Below, in pieces: positions 37,297-45,071 of a DNA stretch of 64,000 nt. The position numbers and the translations under genes are program-made. How positions within the stretch are numbered: the first letter of the stretch is position 1; each line of letters opens with the position of its first letter. This DNA is from Paractinoplanes bogorensis (GTDB lineage Bacteria; Actinomycetota; Actinomycetes; Mycobacteriales; Micromonosporaceae), in the NCBI RefSeq assembly GCF_018829635.1, contig NZ_JAHKKG010000005.1, positions 124,001 to 188,000 on the forward strand, written 5' to 3'. The notes below the pieces were generated by a model, which was not told the origin of the DNA, did no database searches, and saw only the letters and a program-made list of their open reading frames with translations.

Positions 37297-38489
37297 CGAG
37301 AAACTCCAGCGATCGCGGAGAGGAAGCCGCCTACGAAAGTGTCGCCGAGACCGACCGTGGTGGGGTCGGCGACGTCGAGAATGTACCCGGGGATCACGCG
37401 TGCCCGGCCGTCCATCAGCGACTCCAGCGAGGTGCCGAAGCCGGCCGGGCGACGGGGCCGGCGGCGTACGGAAGCAATGTCCTCGTCGGTGAAATGGTCG
37501 CCGTGCACGTAGCGGGTCGCGGCCATGAGCACGCCGGCCTCGACCGCCGCGACATACGCATCGGCGTGGGAGCCGAACACGGCGGCCCAGTATTTGGTGT
37601 GCAGCACGATGGCGGGCGCGGGGATCAGCTCGAAGAGCGAGGTGACGGCGTCCGCCACTTCGTGCGGCGAGAGCAGGTCGACCGTACGGGAAAGGTAGGT
37701 CTGAAGTTCGTCCTCGTTGAGTCCGTAGACGTCGACCCGGTCGAGGATCGCCGAGCGGACCCGCGCGCTGAAGGACGGCTCGTGATAGGCCGCGTCTTCG
37801 AAGTAGGTGACGGCCGACGCGGGCAGCGCGGCCATGTGGGTGCGCAACGCCCGCAGCCGGTCGTCGAGCAACGCCGGGTCACGCATGGCGTTGAAGCCGG
37901 AGATCAGGAACACCGAGGCCTGGGCCAGACGGTCGCCGAGGTCGTCGGTGAGCCGCATGGTCTCGTTGGCCGGGTCGTTGACGTAGATCAGCCGGTTGGG
38001 GAACGGCGACGTGATGTCGATGTCGCCCGACCGGACATGCAGGCCCGCGTCGAACTGCACGATCAGGTGCGGATAGAAGGTGTCGTCGGTGCCGGAGTTG
38101 AACCACTCGCCGTCGGCGGGCAGCAGCCGGCGGAAGTCGTCGTTCACGGTCACCAGGTGCAGCGCGGACGGGATGCCGAGCCGGTCGAGAAGCAGACCGG
38201 CCCGCACCGAGGTGCCGCCGAGCGTCGTCCGGTGCGGGAAACGGTCGGCGAAGGTGGACAGGGCCGGAGCCGAGGCGACGAAGTGCTCGCCACCCTGGCC
38301 CCGGGCCACATATCCGAGGATCGACACGACGAGGTCCCGTTCGCCGGCCACGGCAGCCGTCGGCGACGTGAGTTCCACGGCACTGATGCCGTACGTGGTG
38401 ATCAGCTGTTCCAGCACCTCGGCGGTGAGCTTCAACTCGTAGTCGACGCAACCGCCGAGGCCCAGAACTACACGGGACGCGTCACTCAT
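37293..38489 (-). CDS. ADP-dependent phosphofructokinase/glucokinase family kinase
   Basis: 398 residues of the ribokinase-like superfamily, matching the ADP-dependent PFK/glucokinase branch rather than PfkB: LGGTSVRAGLLLDRLGIPSALHLV, GLNEDEL (the NxxE motif that orders magnesium) at about residue 252, IVLHTKYWAAVFG, and the C-terminal catalytic GLGDTFVGGFLSAIAG with the GxGD aspartate. It would phosphorylate the imported sugar or the sugar phosphate; whether ADP is really the donor cannot be told from motifs alone. Sits between the aldolase and the isomerase with 1-base and overlapping junctions. Confidence 0.82.
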   Translation of the reverse strand: MSDASRVVLGLGGCVDYELKLTAEVLEQLITTYGISAVELTSPTAAVAGERDLVVSILGYVARGQGGEHFVASAPALSTFADRFPHRTTLGGTSVRAGLLLDRLGIPSALHLVTVNDDFRRLLPADGEWFNSGTDDTFYPHLIVQFDAGLHVRSGDIDITSPFPNRLIYVNDPANETMRLTDDLGDRLAQASVFLISGFNAMRDPALLDDRLRALRTHMAALPASAVTYFEDAAYHEPSFSARVRSAILDRVDVYGLNEDELQTYLSRTVDLLSPHEVADAVTSLFELIPAPAIVLHTKYWAAVFGSHADAYVAAVEAGVLMAATRYVHGDHFTDEDIASVRRRPRRPAGFGTSLESLMDGRARVIPGYILDVADPTTVGLGDTFVGGFLSAIAGVSR

Positions 38490-38490
38490 C

Positions 38491-39354
38491 TCAGTAGAGC
38501 TTGGCCTTGCCGGCGGCGCCGAACAGCTCGATCTTCTGGGCGGCGACCTCGTTCATGGCCGCGATGCAGGCGGGCTGGATCGCGTTGGGCTCGCGGGTCT
38601 TGGGGTCGTTGCCCAGCACCTCGCGCATCTTGTTGTGGTAGGCGACCTTGATGTCGGTCGAGATGTTGATCTTGTTGATGCCGGTTCGCGCGGCCTCCCG
38701 GATCTCGTCGTCCGGGTTGCCCGAACCGCCGTGCAGCACCAGCGGGATGCCGACCCGGCCCTTGATCTCCTTGAGCAGGTCGAGCTTCAGCTCCGGCTTG
38801 AGGTGCGCCGGGTAGAAGCCGTGGAAGGTGCCGATCGCGATGGCGAGGCTGTCCACGCCGGTCTGCTTGACGTAGGTGACCGCGTCGTCCGGGTCGGTGT
38901 AGATGATCGTGTCGGAGCCGCCCTCGGCGTACGTGTCGTTGCCGCCGATGGTGCCGAGCTCGCCCTCGACCGAGACGCCGAGGACGTGGGCCGAGTCGAC
39001 GACCTTCTTGGTGATGGCCAGGTTGTCGTCGAACGGCTTCATCGAGGCGTCGATCATGACCGAGGTGAAGCCGTACTGGACGGCCTGGAGGACCTGTTCG
39101 TAGGTGCCGCCGTGGTCCCAGTGGATCGCGATCGGCACGCTCGAACGGTGCGCCCGCTCGATGATGCCGGCGATCATGTCGCGGCCGATGTGCGCCACCT
39201 CGTCCGGGTGGATGGCCACCATGAGCGGAGCCTGAGTCTCCTCGCTGATCTCCACGATGCCCTTGAACATCGCCCAGTCGCTGATGTTGAAGGCGGGCAC
39301 GGCGAAGTTGTGCTCGTTAGCGACGTCGAGGATCGCCTTGCCGGTCGTGAGCAT
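38491..39354 (-). CDS. Class II ketose-bisphosphate aldolase
   Basis: 287 residues, zinc-dependent aldolase of the FbaA/KbaY/GatY family. Metal and substrate residues are in IAIHWDHGGTYEQ (the H-x-D-H site, here HWDH where HLDH is common), VEGELGTIGG, GTFHGFYPAHLKPELKLDLL and VLHGGSGNPDDEIREAA, then INKINISTDIK. It splits a ketohexose bisphosphate (fructose or tagatose type) to glyceraldehyde 3-phosphate and dihydroxyacetone phosphate. AAAGGAG about 10 bases before the ATG. Fourth gene of the importer operon. Confidence 0.9.
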   Translation of the reverse strand: MLTTGKAILDVANEHNFAVPAFNISDWAMFKGIVEISEETQAPLMVAIHPDEVAHIGRDMIAGIIERAHRSSVPIAIHWDHGGTYEQVLQAVQYGFTSVMIDASMKPFDDNLAITKKVVDSAHVLGVSVEGELGTIGGNDTYAEGGSDTIIYTDPDDAVTYVKQTGVDSLAIAIGTFHGFYPAHLKPELKLDLLKEIKGRVGIPLVLHGGSGNPDDEIREAARTGINKINISTDIKVAYHNKMREVLGNDPKTREPNAIQPACIAAMNEVAAQKIELFGAAGKAKLY

Positions 39355-39381
39355 TGCTGGGGTTCTCCTTTGAGAGGGGGG

Positions 39382-40236
39382 TCAGGCCTTGACAGCACCG
39401 GAGGTGAGTCCCCCGATGAACCGCCGCTGGAAAATCAGGAAGAGGACGAGAACCGGAATGGACCCGAGGATGCTCATCGCCATCATCTGGTTCCATTCGT
39501 ACGAGTGCTGGCCCATGAGCAGCTGGATGCCGATCGGCACCGTGCGCATGTCGTCGGTCCGCGTGAGAGTGAGCGCGAACAGGTACTCGTTCCACGAGAT
39601 CATGAACGTGTAGACACCGACCGCGATCAGACCCGGCACCGAGATCGGCACGAGGATCCGCCAGAGCGCGGTCCAGCTGTTGCCGCCGTCGACCTTGACG
39701 GACTCGTCCAGCTCTTTCGGCAGGGTGTTGAAGTAGGCGGTCATCATGATGATCGCGTAGGGCAGGGTGAACACCATGTGGGTGAGGATCAGGCCCGGGT
39801 AGGTGTTGTAGAGGCCGAGACCGACGACGAGACCGAAGTACGGAATGACCAGGGTGATCGGTGGAACCGCCTGGACACTCACGATCATGGCGTTGATGGT
39901 CTTGGACAGCGGGAAGGTGAAGCGGCTGAAGGCGTACGAGGCCAGGACCGCGACGAGCAGGGTCAGCACCGTCACCGCGATGGCGACGATGTAGCTGTTG
40001 AGGAAGAACCGCAACTGGGCGCCGTTGCCGAGGATCTGGGTGTAGGCGTCGAACGAGAAGTTGTCGCTGATCAGCTTGGGCGGGTTGGCGAACACCTCGC
40101 CGTTGGGCTTGAGCGACGTGGAGAGCATCCACAGCACCGGCAGGCCGGCGAACAGGCCGCCGAGGATCAGGCCGATGATGACGCCGGTCTTGGCCAGCGT
40201 GCGCCGGGACCGCAGGGTCGTGGTGGGGGCTGTCAT
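39382..40236 (-). CDS. Carbohydrate ABC permease (MalG-type)
   Basis: 284 residues from the ATG at 40236, sharing one base with the preceding stop (TGATG). Six hydrophobic helices; the EAA loop reads ESVKVDGGNSWTALWRILVP (about residues 180-199), followed by WNEYLFALTLTRTDDMRTVPIGI. The ESV instead of EAA is a small departure. CUT1 family half-transporter; no ATPase in this operon either. Confidence 0.92.
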   Translation of the reverse strand: MTAPTTTLRSRRTLAKTGVIIGLILGGLFAGLPVLWMLSTSLKPNGEVFANPPKLISDNFSFDAYTQILGNGAQLRFFLNSYIVAIAVTVLTLLVAVLASYAFSRFTFPLSKTINAMIVSVQAVPPITLVIPYFGLVVGLGLYNTYPGLILTHMVFTLPYAIIMMTAYFNTLPKELDESVKVDGGNSWTALWRILVPISVPGLIAVGVYTFMISWNEYLFALTLTRTDDMRTVPIGIQLLMGQHSYEWNQMMAMSILGSIPVLVLFLIFQRRFIGGLTSGAVKA

Positions 40237-41171
40237 CACCGCTCCCTTTGCTGACGGACGTAGAAGAAGGCGAGGACCATCGTCAGCAGCAGCACGATCA
40301 CGGCGCTGGCCGACGCGGTCGAGAACTCGTACTCGCTGAACGCCAGCTTGTAGGTGAAGGTGCTCAGCATCTCGGTCGAGTTGAGCGGGCCGCCGCCGGT
40401 CATCATCCAGATCAGCGCGAACTGCTGGGACGTCCAGATCAGGTCGAGCACGGCCATGCTGATGATCACCGGGCGCAGCTGCGGGATCGTCACGTTCCAG
40501 AACTTCTGCCACGGGTTGGCCCCGTCCACGGAAGCCGCCTCGTACAGCTCACCGGGGATGCCCTGCAGGCCGGCCAGCAAACTGATCATGAAGAACGGGT
40601 AGCCCGACCAGATGTTCACGAAGGTCACGACCCAGAGGGCCGAACCCGGGTCGCCGAGCCAGTTCACACCGTCGGAGACGATGTTCAGGGTCGTCAGCAG
40701 GTAGTTGATCACGCCGGACGGGTCGAGCAGCAGCCGCCAGATGACGGCGATGACCGCGATCGTGAACAGCCACGGCAGCACGTAGACGACCCGGAAGATC
40801 GCCTTGGTGACCCCGCTCAGCAGCGGCGAGTTGAGCATCATCGCGAAGCCCAGGCCGAGCAGCAGGTGGGCCACCATGCTGACCGTGATGAAGATGAACG
40901 TGTTCTTCAGCGCGGCCAGGAAGTCCGGATCCTTGAGCACCGTGGCGTAGTTGGCGAACCCGGCGAAGACCGAGTTGTCCTGCACGATCACGTTGTCCCG
41001 GAACGAGTAGCTGATCACCATGATGATGGGGACCACCATCAGGACCACGATCAGGACCACGGTGGGGGACAGGTAGCCGAACGGCGTCAGGCGCCGGGCC
41101 CAGGAGTTCTTGCCGCGCGTGGGCGCCTCGGTCTCGGCCGACGGCGGTTTTTCCACAGTCAGGGATGTCAT
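40236..41171 (-). CDS. Carbohydrate ABC permease (MalF-type)
   Basis: 311 residues, opening with a polar 27-residue N-terminus and then six helices. EAA loop EAASVDGANPWQKFWNVTIP about residue 212. Pairs with the MalG-type protein. The gene is preceded by the binding protein gene with a 58-base gap, so the order is binding protein, MalF, MalG, aldolase, kinase, isomerase. Confidence 0.92.
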   Translation of the reverse strand: MTSLTVEKPPSAETEAPTRGKNSWARRLTPFGYLSPTVVLIVVLMVVPIIMVISYSFRDNVIVQDNSVFAGFANYATVLKDPDFLAALKNTFIFITVSMVAHLLLGLGFAMMLNSPLLSGVTKAIFRVVYVLPWLFTIAVIAVIWRLLLDPSGVINYLLTTLNIVSDGVNWLGDPGSALWVVTFVNIWSGYPFFMISLLAGLQGIPGELYEAASVDGANPWQKFWNVTIPQLRPVIISMAVLDLIWTSQQFALIWMMTGGGPLNSTEMLSTFTYKLAFSEYEFSTASASAVIVLLLTMVLAFFYVRQQRER

Positions 41172-41229
41172 CGCTGTCTCCTTGGGTCGCCTCGCCGTGC
41201 CGGCGGACCGGCGCGGCGAGGCGGAACTG

Positions 41230-42516
41230 CTAACCGATAACCGAGGACCAGGAGTCCTGCGACTTGCTGAGAGCGTCGTCGACGCTCGACTTGCCGGTGA
41301 GCACCAGCTGCAGGTTCTCGTCGAAGCTGCGCATCAGGTCCTCCGACTTGGGCAGGCCGACGAACTCGTTGGCCGGGGTGCCCTCCTGATAGATCTTGAA
41401 CGCTTCCTCGAACAGCGGGTCGCTGTTGCTGAAGTCCGGCTTCGCGTTCTTGTTGCCGGGGAAGCCGTTGGCCAGCGTGGCCAGCTCACCGTTGGTCTTC
41501 TGATCCATCAGGAACTGCACGAGCTTGAACGCCTCTGCCTTGTGCTCGGACGAGTTCGCGACGCCGATGCCCCAGGACGCGTACGGGATGCCGCGCTTGC
41601 CGGTGTAGCCGTCCTCGGCCGGGACCGGCGCGATGGTGAACTTCAGGTCCGGGGCGTTCTTCTTGACCAGGTTGATGTGCGCGAGCGAGTCGAACACCAT
41701 GCCGACCTGACCGGTGGTGAACTTCTCGACCTTGTCCTGCTCCTTCATGGTGAGCGAACCGTCGGCGATCACGCCGGCGTCGTTCAGGCTCTTCACGTAG
41801 TCGACCACGCTCTTGACCTGCGGGGTGGTCAGCGCCGGCTTGCCGTCGGCCAGCATGGTGCCGCCGGAGGCCCAGAGCCACGACATGACGTCGTTCTGGA
41901 TGCCGTTCGGCACGGCGGTGTCGAGCGGGAGCGCCCAGCCCTTCACGTTGCCGCCGGAAGCGCTGATCTTCTTGGCCGCGTCGAGGAACTCGGTGCGCGT
42001 GCTCGGCACCTTGCTGACGCCGGCCTTGGTGAGCAGGTCCTGGTTCACGAAGAGCGGGTAGACGAAGTTGACCACCGGGATCATGTACGTCTTGCCCTCG
42101 AGCTGGATCTGGCTGGCCAGCTGGCTCTGGTCGTAGCTCGCGTCGGTCATCAGCTTGGACAGGTCGGTGATCGCGCCCTGCTTGGCGAAGTCGTTGACCC
42201 AGGCGCCGTCGAGGCCGACCACGTCGGGCAGCGTCTTGGACGCCGCGCCGGTGACGAGCTGCTGCTTGGTCGACGCGTACGGGCCGCTCAGCAGCTTGAC
42301 CTTGATGGTCGGGTTCGCGGTCTGGAACTCGTTAATGATCTTGTCGAACGATCCGGCGGGGAGCTCCGGAGCCCACCACTGGGCGAACTCCAGGGTCACG
42401 GTGCCGTCCGATGCTTCGTCCGAACCACCACCACCGCAGGCTCCCAGGGCGAGAGCGACCGTCGCGGCCGTGAGGGCCCCTATCAGTCGCGTCCGAGACG
42501 CCTTCCGAATGGCCAT
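41230..42516 (-). CDS. Sugar-binding lipoprotein
   Basis: 428 residues; signal with lipobox LALGAC, lipidated Cys 27, then a glycine-rich linker. Mature domain of the family 1 solute-binding type: TVTLEFAQWWAPELPAGSFDKIINEFQTANP, LPDVVGLDGAWVNDFAKQGAITDL, MIPVVNFVYPLFVNQDLLTKAGVSKVPSTRTEF and YASWGIGVANSSEHK. It delivers the operon's sugar to the permease pair. AGGAG lies 7 bases before the ATG. First gene of the operon; divergent from the DeoR gene. Confidence 0.92.
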   Translation of the reverse strand: MAIRKASRTRLIGALTAATVALALGACGGGGSDEASDGTVTLEFAQWWAPELPAGSFDKIINEFQTANPTIKVKLLSGPYASTKQQLVTGAASKTLPDVVGLDGAWVNDFAKQGAITDLSKLMTDASYDQSQLASQIQLEGKTYMIPVVNFVYPLFVNQDLLTKAGVSKVPSTRTEFLDAAKKISASGGNVKGWALPLDTAVPNGIQNDVMSWLWASGGTMLADGKPALTTPQVKSVVDYVKSLNDAGVIADGSLTMKEQDKVEKFTTGQVGMVFDSLAHINLVKKNAPDLKFTIAPVPAEDGYTGKRGIPYASWGIGVANSSEHKAEAFKLVQFLMDQKTNGELATLANGFPGNKNAKPDFSNSDPLFEEAFKIYQEGTPANEFVGLPKSEDLMRSFDENLQLVLTGKSSVDDALSKSQDSWSSVIG

Positions 42517-42567
42517 GTCGTGCTCCTTCTATAGAGAGGTCCTTCTGTTCTCTGCGAGGTTGGCGCC

Positions 42568-42630
42568 ACGTTAGCAACGTGTTACGGAGGTTAACAAGAG
42601 AAAGAACCGCAGAATCTTGCGAAGTTCTGC
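42568..42630 (-). promoter_or_regulatory. Promoter and candidate DeoR site for the sugar operon
   Basis: On the minus strand, -35 TTGTTA (42597-42592) and -10 TAACGT (42573-42568) are 18 bases apart. Just upstream, GCAGAA-N10-TTCTGC (42609-42630) is an inverted repeat. On the DeoR side, GCTCTTCGC occurs twice in direct repeat (42725-42733 and 42735-42743), one helix turn apart. The 289-base divergent region is visibly AT-richer than the genes. Site assignments are inference; the promoter fits the consensus fairly well. Confidence 0.5.
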
Positions 42631-42805
42631 AGACTGCGGCAAGACTTGGCCTGCAGCCGGTCGGGCTATTGCCGTGGGTTGCCCAGGTGATGCAGTATGT
42701 GCGACCTAGATGCCCAACTCTGCGGCTCTTCGCAGCTCTTCGCTGCGGCGTGCTTTGTTAACGCGAGGTTGTGGCATACTGCCGCACGACAACCGAGGGG
42801 GAGCG

Positions 42806-43633
42806 GTGAGCGTCGATAGAGACGACCGGCAACGGCATCTGCCGGCCGGGCGAAAGGCCCAGCTGGCGGCCTATGTGGCGGAGACCGGGCAGGTCACGGT
42901 CAGTGCGCTGGCCGAGCGTTTCGGCGTCTCCATCGACACCGTACGCCGTGACCTCGACCAGCTCAGTGCCGACGGGGTGCTCGTGCGCACGTACGGGGGA
43001 GCGGTCAGCCGCTCGACCCTGAACCGCACGGACCGCGCCGTCGACCAGCGCCTCAGCATCCAGGAGCAGGAGAAGGAGCAGATCGCCGAGCTCGCCGCGG
43101 CCCTGGTCGAGGACGGCTCGACGATCATGCTCAACGGCGGCACCACCACGCTGGCCGTGGCCCGGGCCCTGAGCCAGCACCGCGAGCTCACCGTGGCGAC
43201 GAACAATCTGCTGGCGCCGTCCGCGCTGCCGGCGAGCGCGATCCGCGACATCTACGTGTTCGGCGGCGCCGTGCGCGCGCTGACCCTGGCCACCATCGGG
43301 CCGGTCAGCTTCCGCGCCAACGGCGGCGCCGACCTCGACATCAGTTGCGACCTGGCGCTGATCGGCGTCGGTGCGGTCTCGCCCGACGCCGGTTACACGA
43401 CAAGCAACCTGGCCGAGGCCGCGATGATGCAGGAGATGGTCTCGCGCGCGACCCGGGTGGCCATCCTGGCCGACTCGTCGAAGTTCGGCCGGCGCCTGTT
43501 CGCCCAGGTCTCCGAGCTGTCGGCGGCCGACTACCTGGTCACCGACAGCATGCCCCCGCGCGACCTGCGCGAGGCCCTGACCGAGGCCGGGGTCGAGATC
43601 ATCACCCCGGCCGCAGGTCGGGCGCGTCCCTAG
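42806..43633 (+). CDS. DeoR family transcriptional regulator
   Basis: 275 residues from GTG 42806, with GAGGGGGAG just before it. N-terminal DeoR HTH: RKAQLAAYVAETGQVTVSALAERFGVSIDTVRRDLDQLSADGVLVRTYGGA, followed by the sensor domain with LNGGTTTLAVARAL (phosphosugar-binding loop), IYVFGGAV, DLALIGVGAV and ILADSSKFGR. DeoR proteins of this kind respond to a phosphorylated intermediate. It is divergent from the importer/aldolase/kinase operon and most likely represses it. Its 3' end overlaps the convergent RibD-like gene by 4 bases. Confidence 0.9.
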   Translation: MSVDRDDRQRHLPAGRKAQLAAYVAETGQVTVSALAERFGVSIDTVRRDLDQLSADGVLVRTYGGAVSRSTLNRTDRAVDQRLSIQEQEKEQIAELAAALVEDGSTIMLNGGTTTLAVARALSQHRELTVATNNLLAPSALPASAIRDIYVFGGAVRALTLATIGPVSFRANGGADLDISCDLALIGVGAVSPDAGYTTSNLAEAAMMQEMVSRATRVAILADSSKFGRRLFAQVSELSAADYLVTDSMPPRDLREALTEAGVEIITPAAGRARP

Positions 43634-44214
43634 CGCACCCGGTCGTAGACCAGGGACAGCTCGCCGTGCTCACCGGCCGCCTGGCCGGCGAGCTGCCACT
43701 TCGCCGCGGGCAGGGCGTCGTCGAACAGGCGCGGGCCGCCGCCCAGGAAGATCGGGAAGACCATCAGCGCGAGCCGGTCGACCCGGTCGGCCGCCAGCAG
43801 CGCCTTGATGACGCTGGCGCTGGACAGCACGAGGATGTCGCCGCCGCCGTCCTTCCGCAGGGCGTCCACCGCGTCGGGGGCGGGCCGGTCGGCAATCGTC
43901 GTGCGCTCCCAGGGTGCCTCCCCGAGCGTGGACGAGAGCACCACCTTGTCCGTCTCGACCAGCCACTTCGCGAACGCCTCGTCGCGCGGGTCGGTGCCCT
44001 CGGCCCCGATCACGGTGGGCCAGAAACCCATGAACCCCTCGGCGTTGAGCCGCCCGAGCAACGCCGTCGAAGCGGGCTCCCACAGGCTGGTCAGGTGGGC
44101 GCGGGCGACGTCGCTGATCGCGTACGGCATCACCCAGCCCATGTCCTGCGGACCGTTCGGCGAGGCGTAGCAGCCGTCGAGGGACAGGCTCATGTTGGTG
44201 ACTACTCGGCGCAT
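43630..44214 (-). CDS. Dihydrofolate reductase/RibD C-terminal family protein
   Basis: 194 residues; NADPH-binding reductase fold of the RibD C-terminal type. Conserved parts are RRVVTNMSLSLDGCYASP at the start, LLGRLNAEGFMGFWP, KVVLSSTL, ILVLSSASVIKALLAADRVD and the C-terminal MVFPIFLGGGPRLF. Proteins of this type in actinomycetes typically stand beside ArsR-SRPBCC regulators as here; their substrate is unknown and they are not true folate enzymes. The gene begins 3 bases after the fused regulator's stop, so both are co-transcribed. Confidence 0.87.
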   Translation of the reverse strand: MRRVVTNMSLSLDGCYASPNGPQDMGWVMPYAISDVARAHLTSLWEPASTALLGRLNAEGFMGFWPTVIGAEGTDPRDEAFAKWLVETDKVVLSSTLGEAPWERTTIADRPAPDAVDALRKDGGGDILVLSSASVIKALLAADRVDRLALMVFPIFLGGGPRLFDDALPAAKWQLAGQAAGEHGELSLVYDRVR

Positions 44215-44217
44215 GGG

Positions 44218-45024
44218 TCAGGCTCCTTCTGGTAAACGGGAGGTCAGCCGATCGAGGCTCTGGCCGAAGCCGATCTCGATGCCGGCGATGAAGTCGGCCG
44301 CGTCGGTGGCGCTGCCGGTGATGCGGTAGTCGACGGCCAGGGCGGTGCCCGGCCCGTCCGCGACCAGCGCGAACGTGACGTGGGCGGTGAAGGCGGGACT
44401 GCCGTCGGGCAGCAGGGGCGACAGCCGGTACGCGAGACGCTCGCCCGGCCGCACGTCGTCGACGACGCCGACGGCCCGGCCCGCGACCGGCTCGGAAGCG
44501 CCGGTGTCCTCGGCGTCGCGGTACTCCTGCACGATCCGGCCGCCCGGCCGTGCCTCGAACACGAGCTCGGAGACGCGCAGGTCGTCCGGTGCCCACCACG
44601 CGGCCAGCCGGTCCGGTTCGGTCAGGTGGCGCCAGACGATCGCCGGCCCGGCCGCGAGGATGCGTTCGAATCGGAACGCGCGACCGTCGGCCCACCCCGT
44701 CTGCTGGGCGGCCCCGCGTTCGGCGCCGAGGCTTTCCCCGTACGCGGAAAAGGTCTTGCTGCTGGTCTCGGCGAGCCCGGCCAGGTGCTCGAGGGCGGTC
44801 GCCAGCTCGCGCAGGGCCTCCGGCCGGAGCGCGTAGATGCGGCGCTGACCGGTTCGTAGGGAGGAGACCACCCCGGCGCGCTCGAGGGTCTGCAGGTGCT
44901 TGGTGGTCTGCGGCTGACGGGCGCCGGCCAGCTCGGCCAGGACGCCGACCGGGCGTGGGCGCTCGGCCAGCAGACCGACGAGTTGCCACCGGGCCGGATC
45001 GCCGAGGGCGGACAGGACTTCCAT
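44218..45024 (-). CDS. ArsR HTH fused to SRPBCC (AHSA1-type) domain
   Basis: 268 residues. Residues 1-90 are an ArsR winged helix (MEVLSALGDPARWQLVGLLAERPRPVGVLAELAGARQPQTTKHLQTLERAGVVSS), lacking the metal-binding cysteines of arsenic sensors. Residues 115-260 are a START-like SRPBCC domain (FRFERILAAGPAIVWRHLTEPDRLAAWWAPDDL ... IVQEYRDAED). The fusion suggests a one-component switch sensing a hydrophobic ligand with the START pocket. The ATG at 45024 sits 7 bases from a good -10, so its mRNA is probably leaderless. Confidence 0.9.
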   Translation of the reverse strand: MEVLSALGDPARWQLVGLLAERPRPVGVLAELAGARQPQTTKHLQTLERAGVVSSLRTGQRRIYALRPEALRELATALEHLAGLAETSSKTFSAYGESLGAERGAAQQTGWADGRAFRFERILAAGPAIVWRHLTEPDRLAAWWAPDDLRVSELVFEARPGGRIVQEYRDAEDTGASEPVAGRAVGVVDDVRPGERLAYRLSPLLPDGSPAFTAHVTFALVADGPGTALAVDYRITGSATDAADFIAGIEIGFGQSLDRLTSRLPEGA

Positions 45025-45031
45025 GGACAGA

Positions 45032-45061
45032 ATTATTCTCTCAACAGAATATTCCTGTCAA
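45032..45061 (-). promoter_or_regulatory. Leaderless promoter with ArsR-type operator
   Basis: Minus strand: consensus -35 TTGACA (45061-45056), 18-base spacer, -10 AATAAT (45037-45032), then 7 bases to the ATG, so +1 falls on the start codon A. The spacer holds the palindrome ACAGGAATATTCTGT (45058-45044), a good candidate for the ArsR protein's own operator, which would give autorepression. Confidence 0.75.
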
Positions 45062-45071
45062 GGAATACTTT

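Noticed and set aside
42609..42630. Intrinsic terminator in the DeoR divergent region
   Set aside because: GCAGAA-N10-TTCTGC is a weak stem and lies between divergent promoters, where an operator is more sensible than a terminator.
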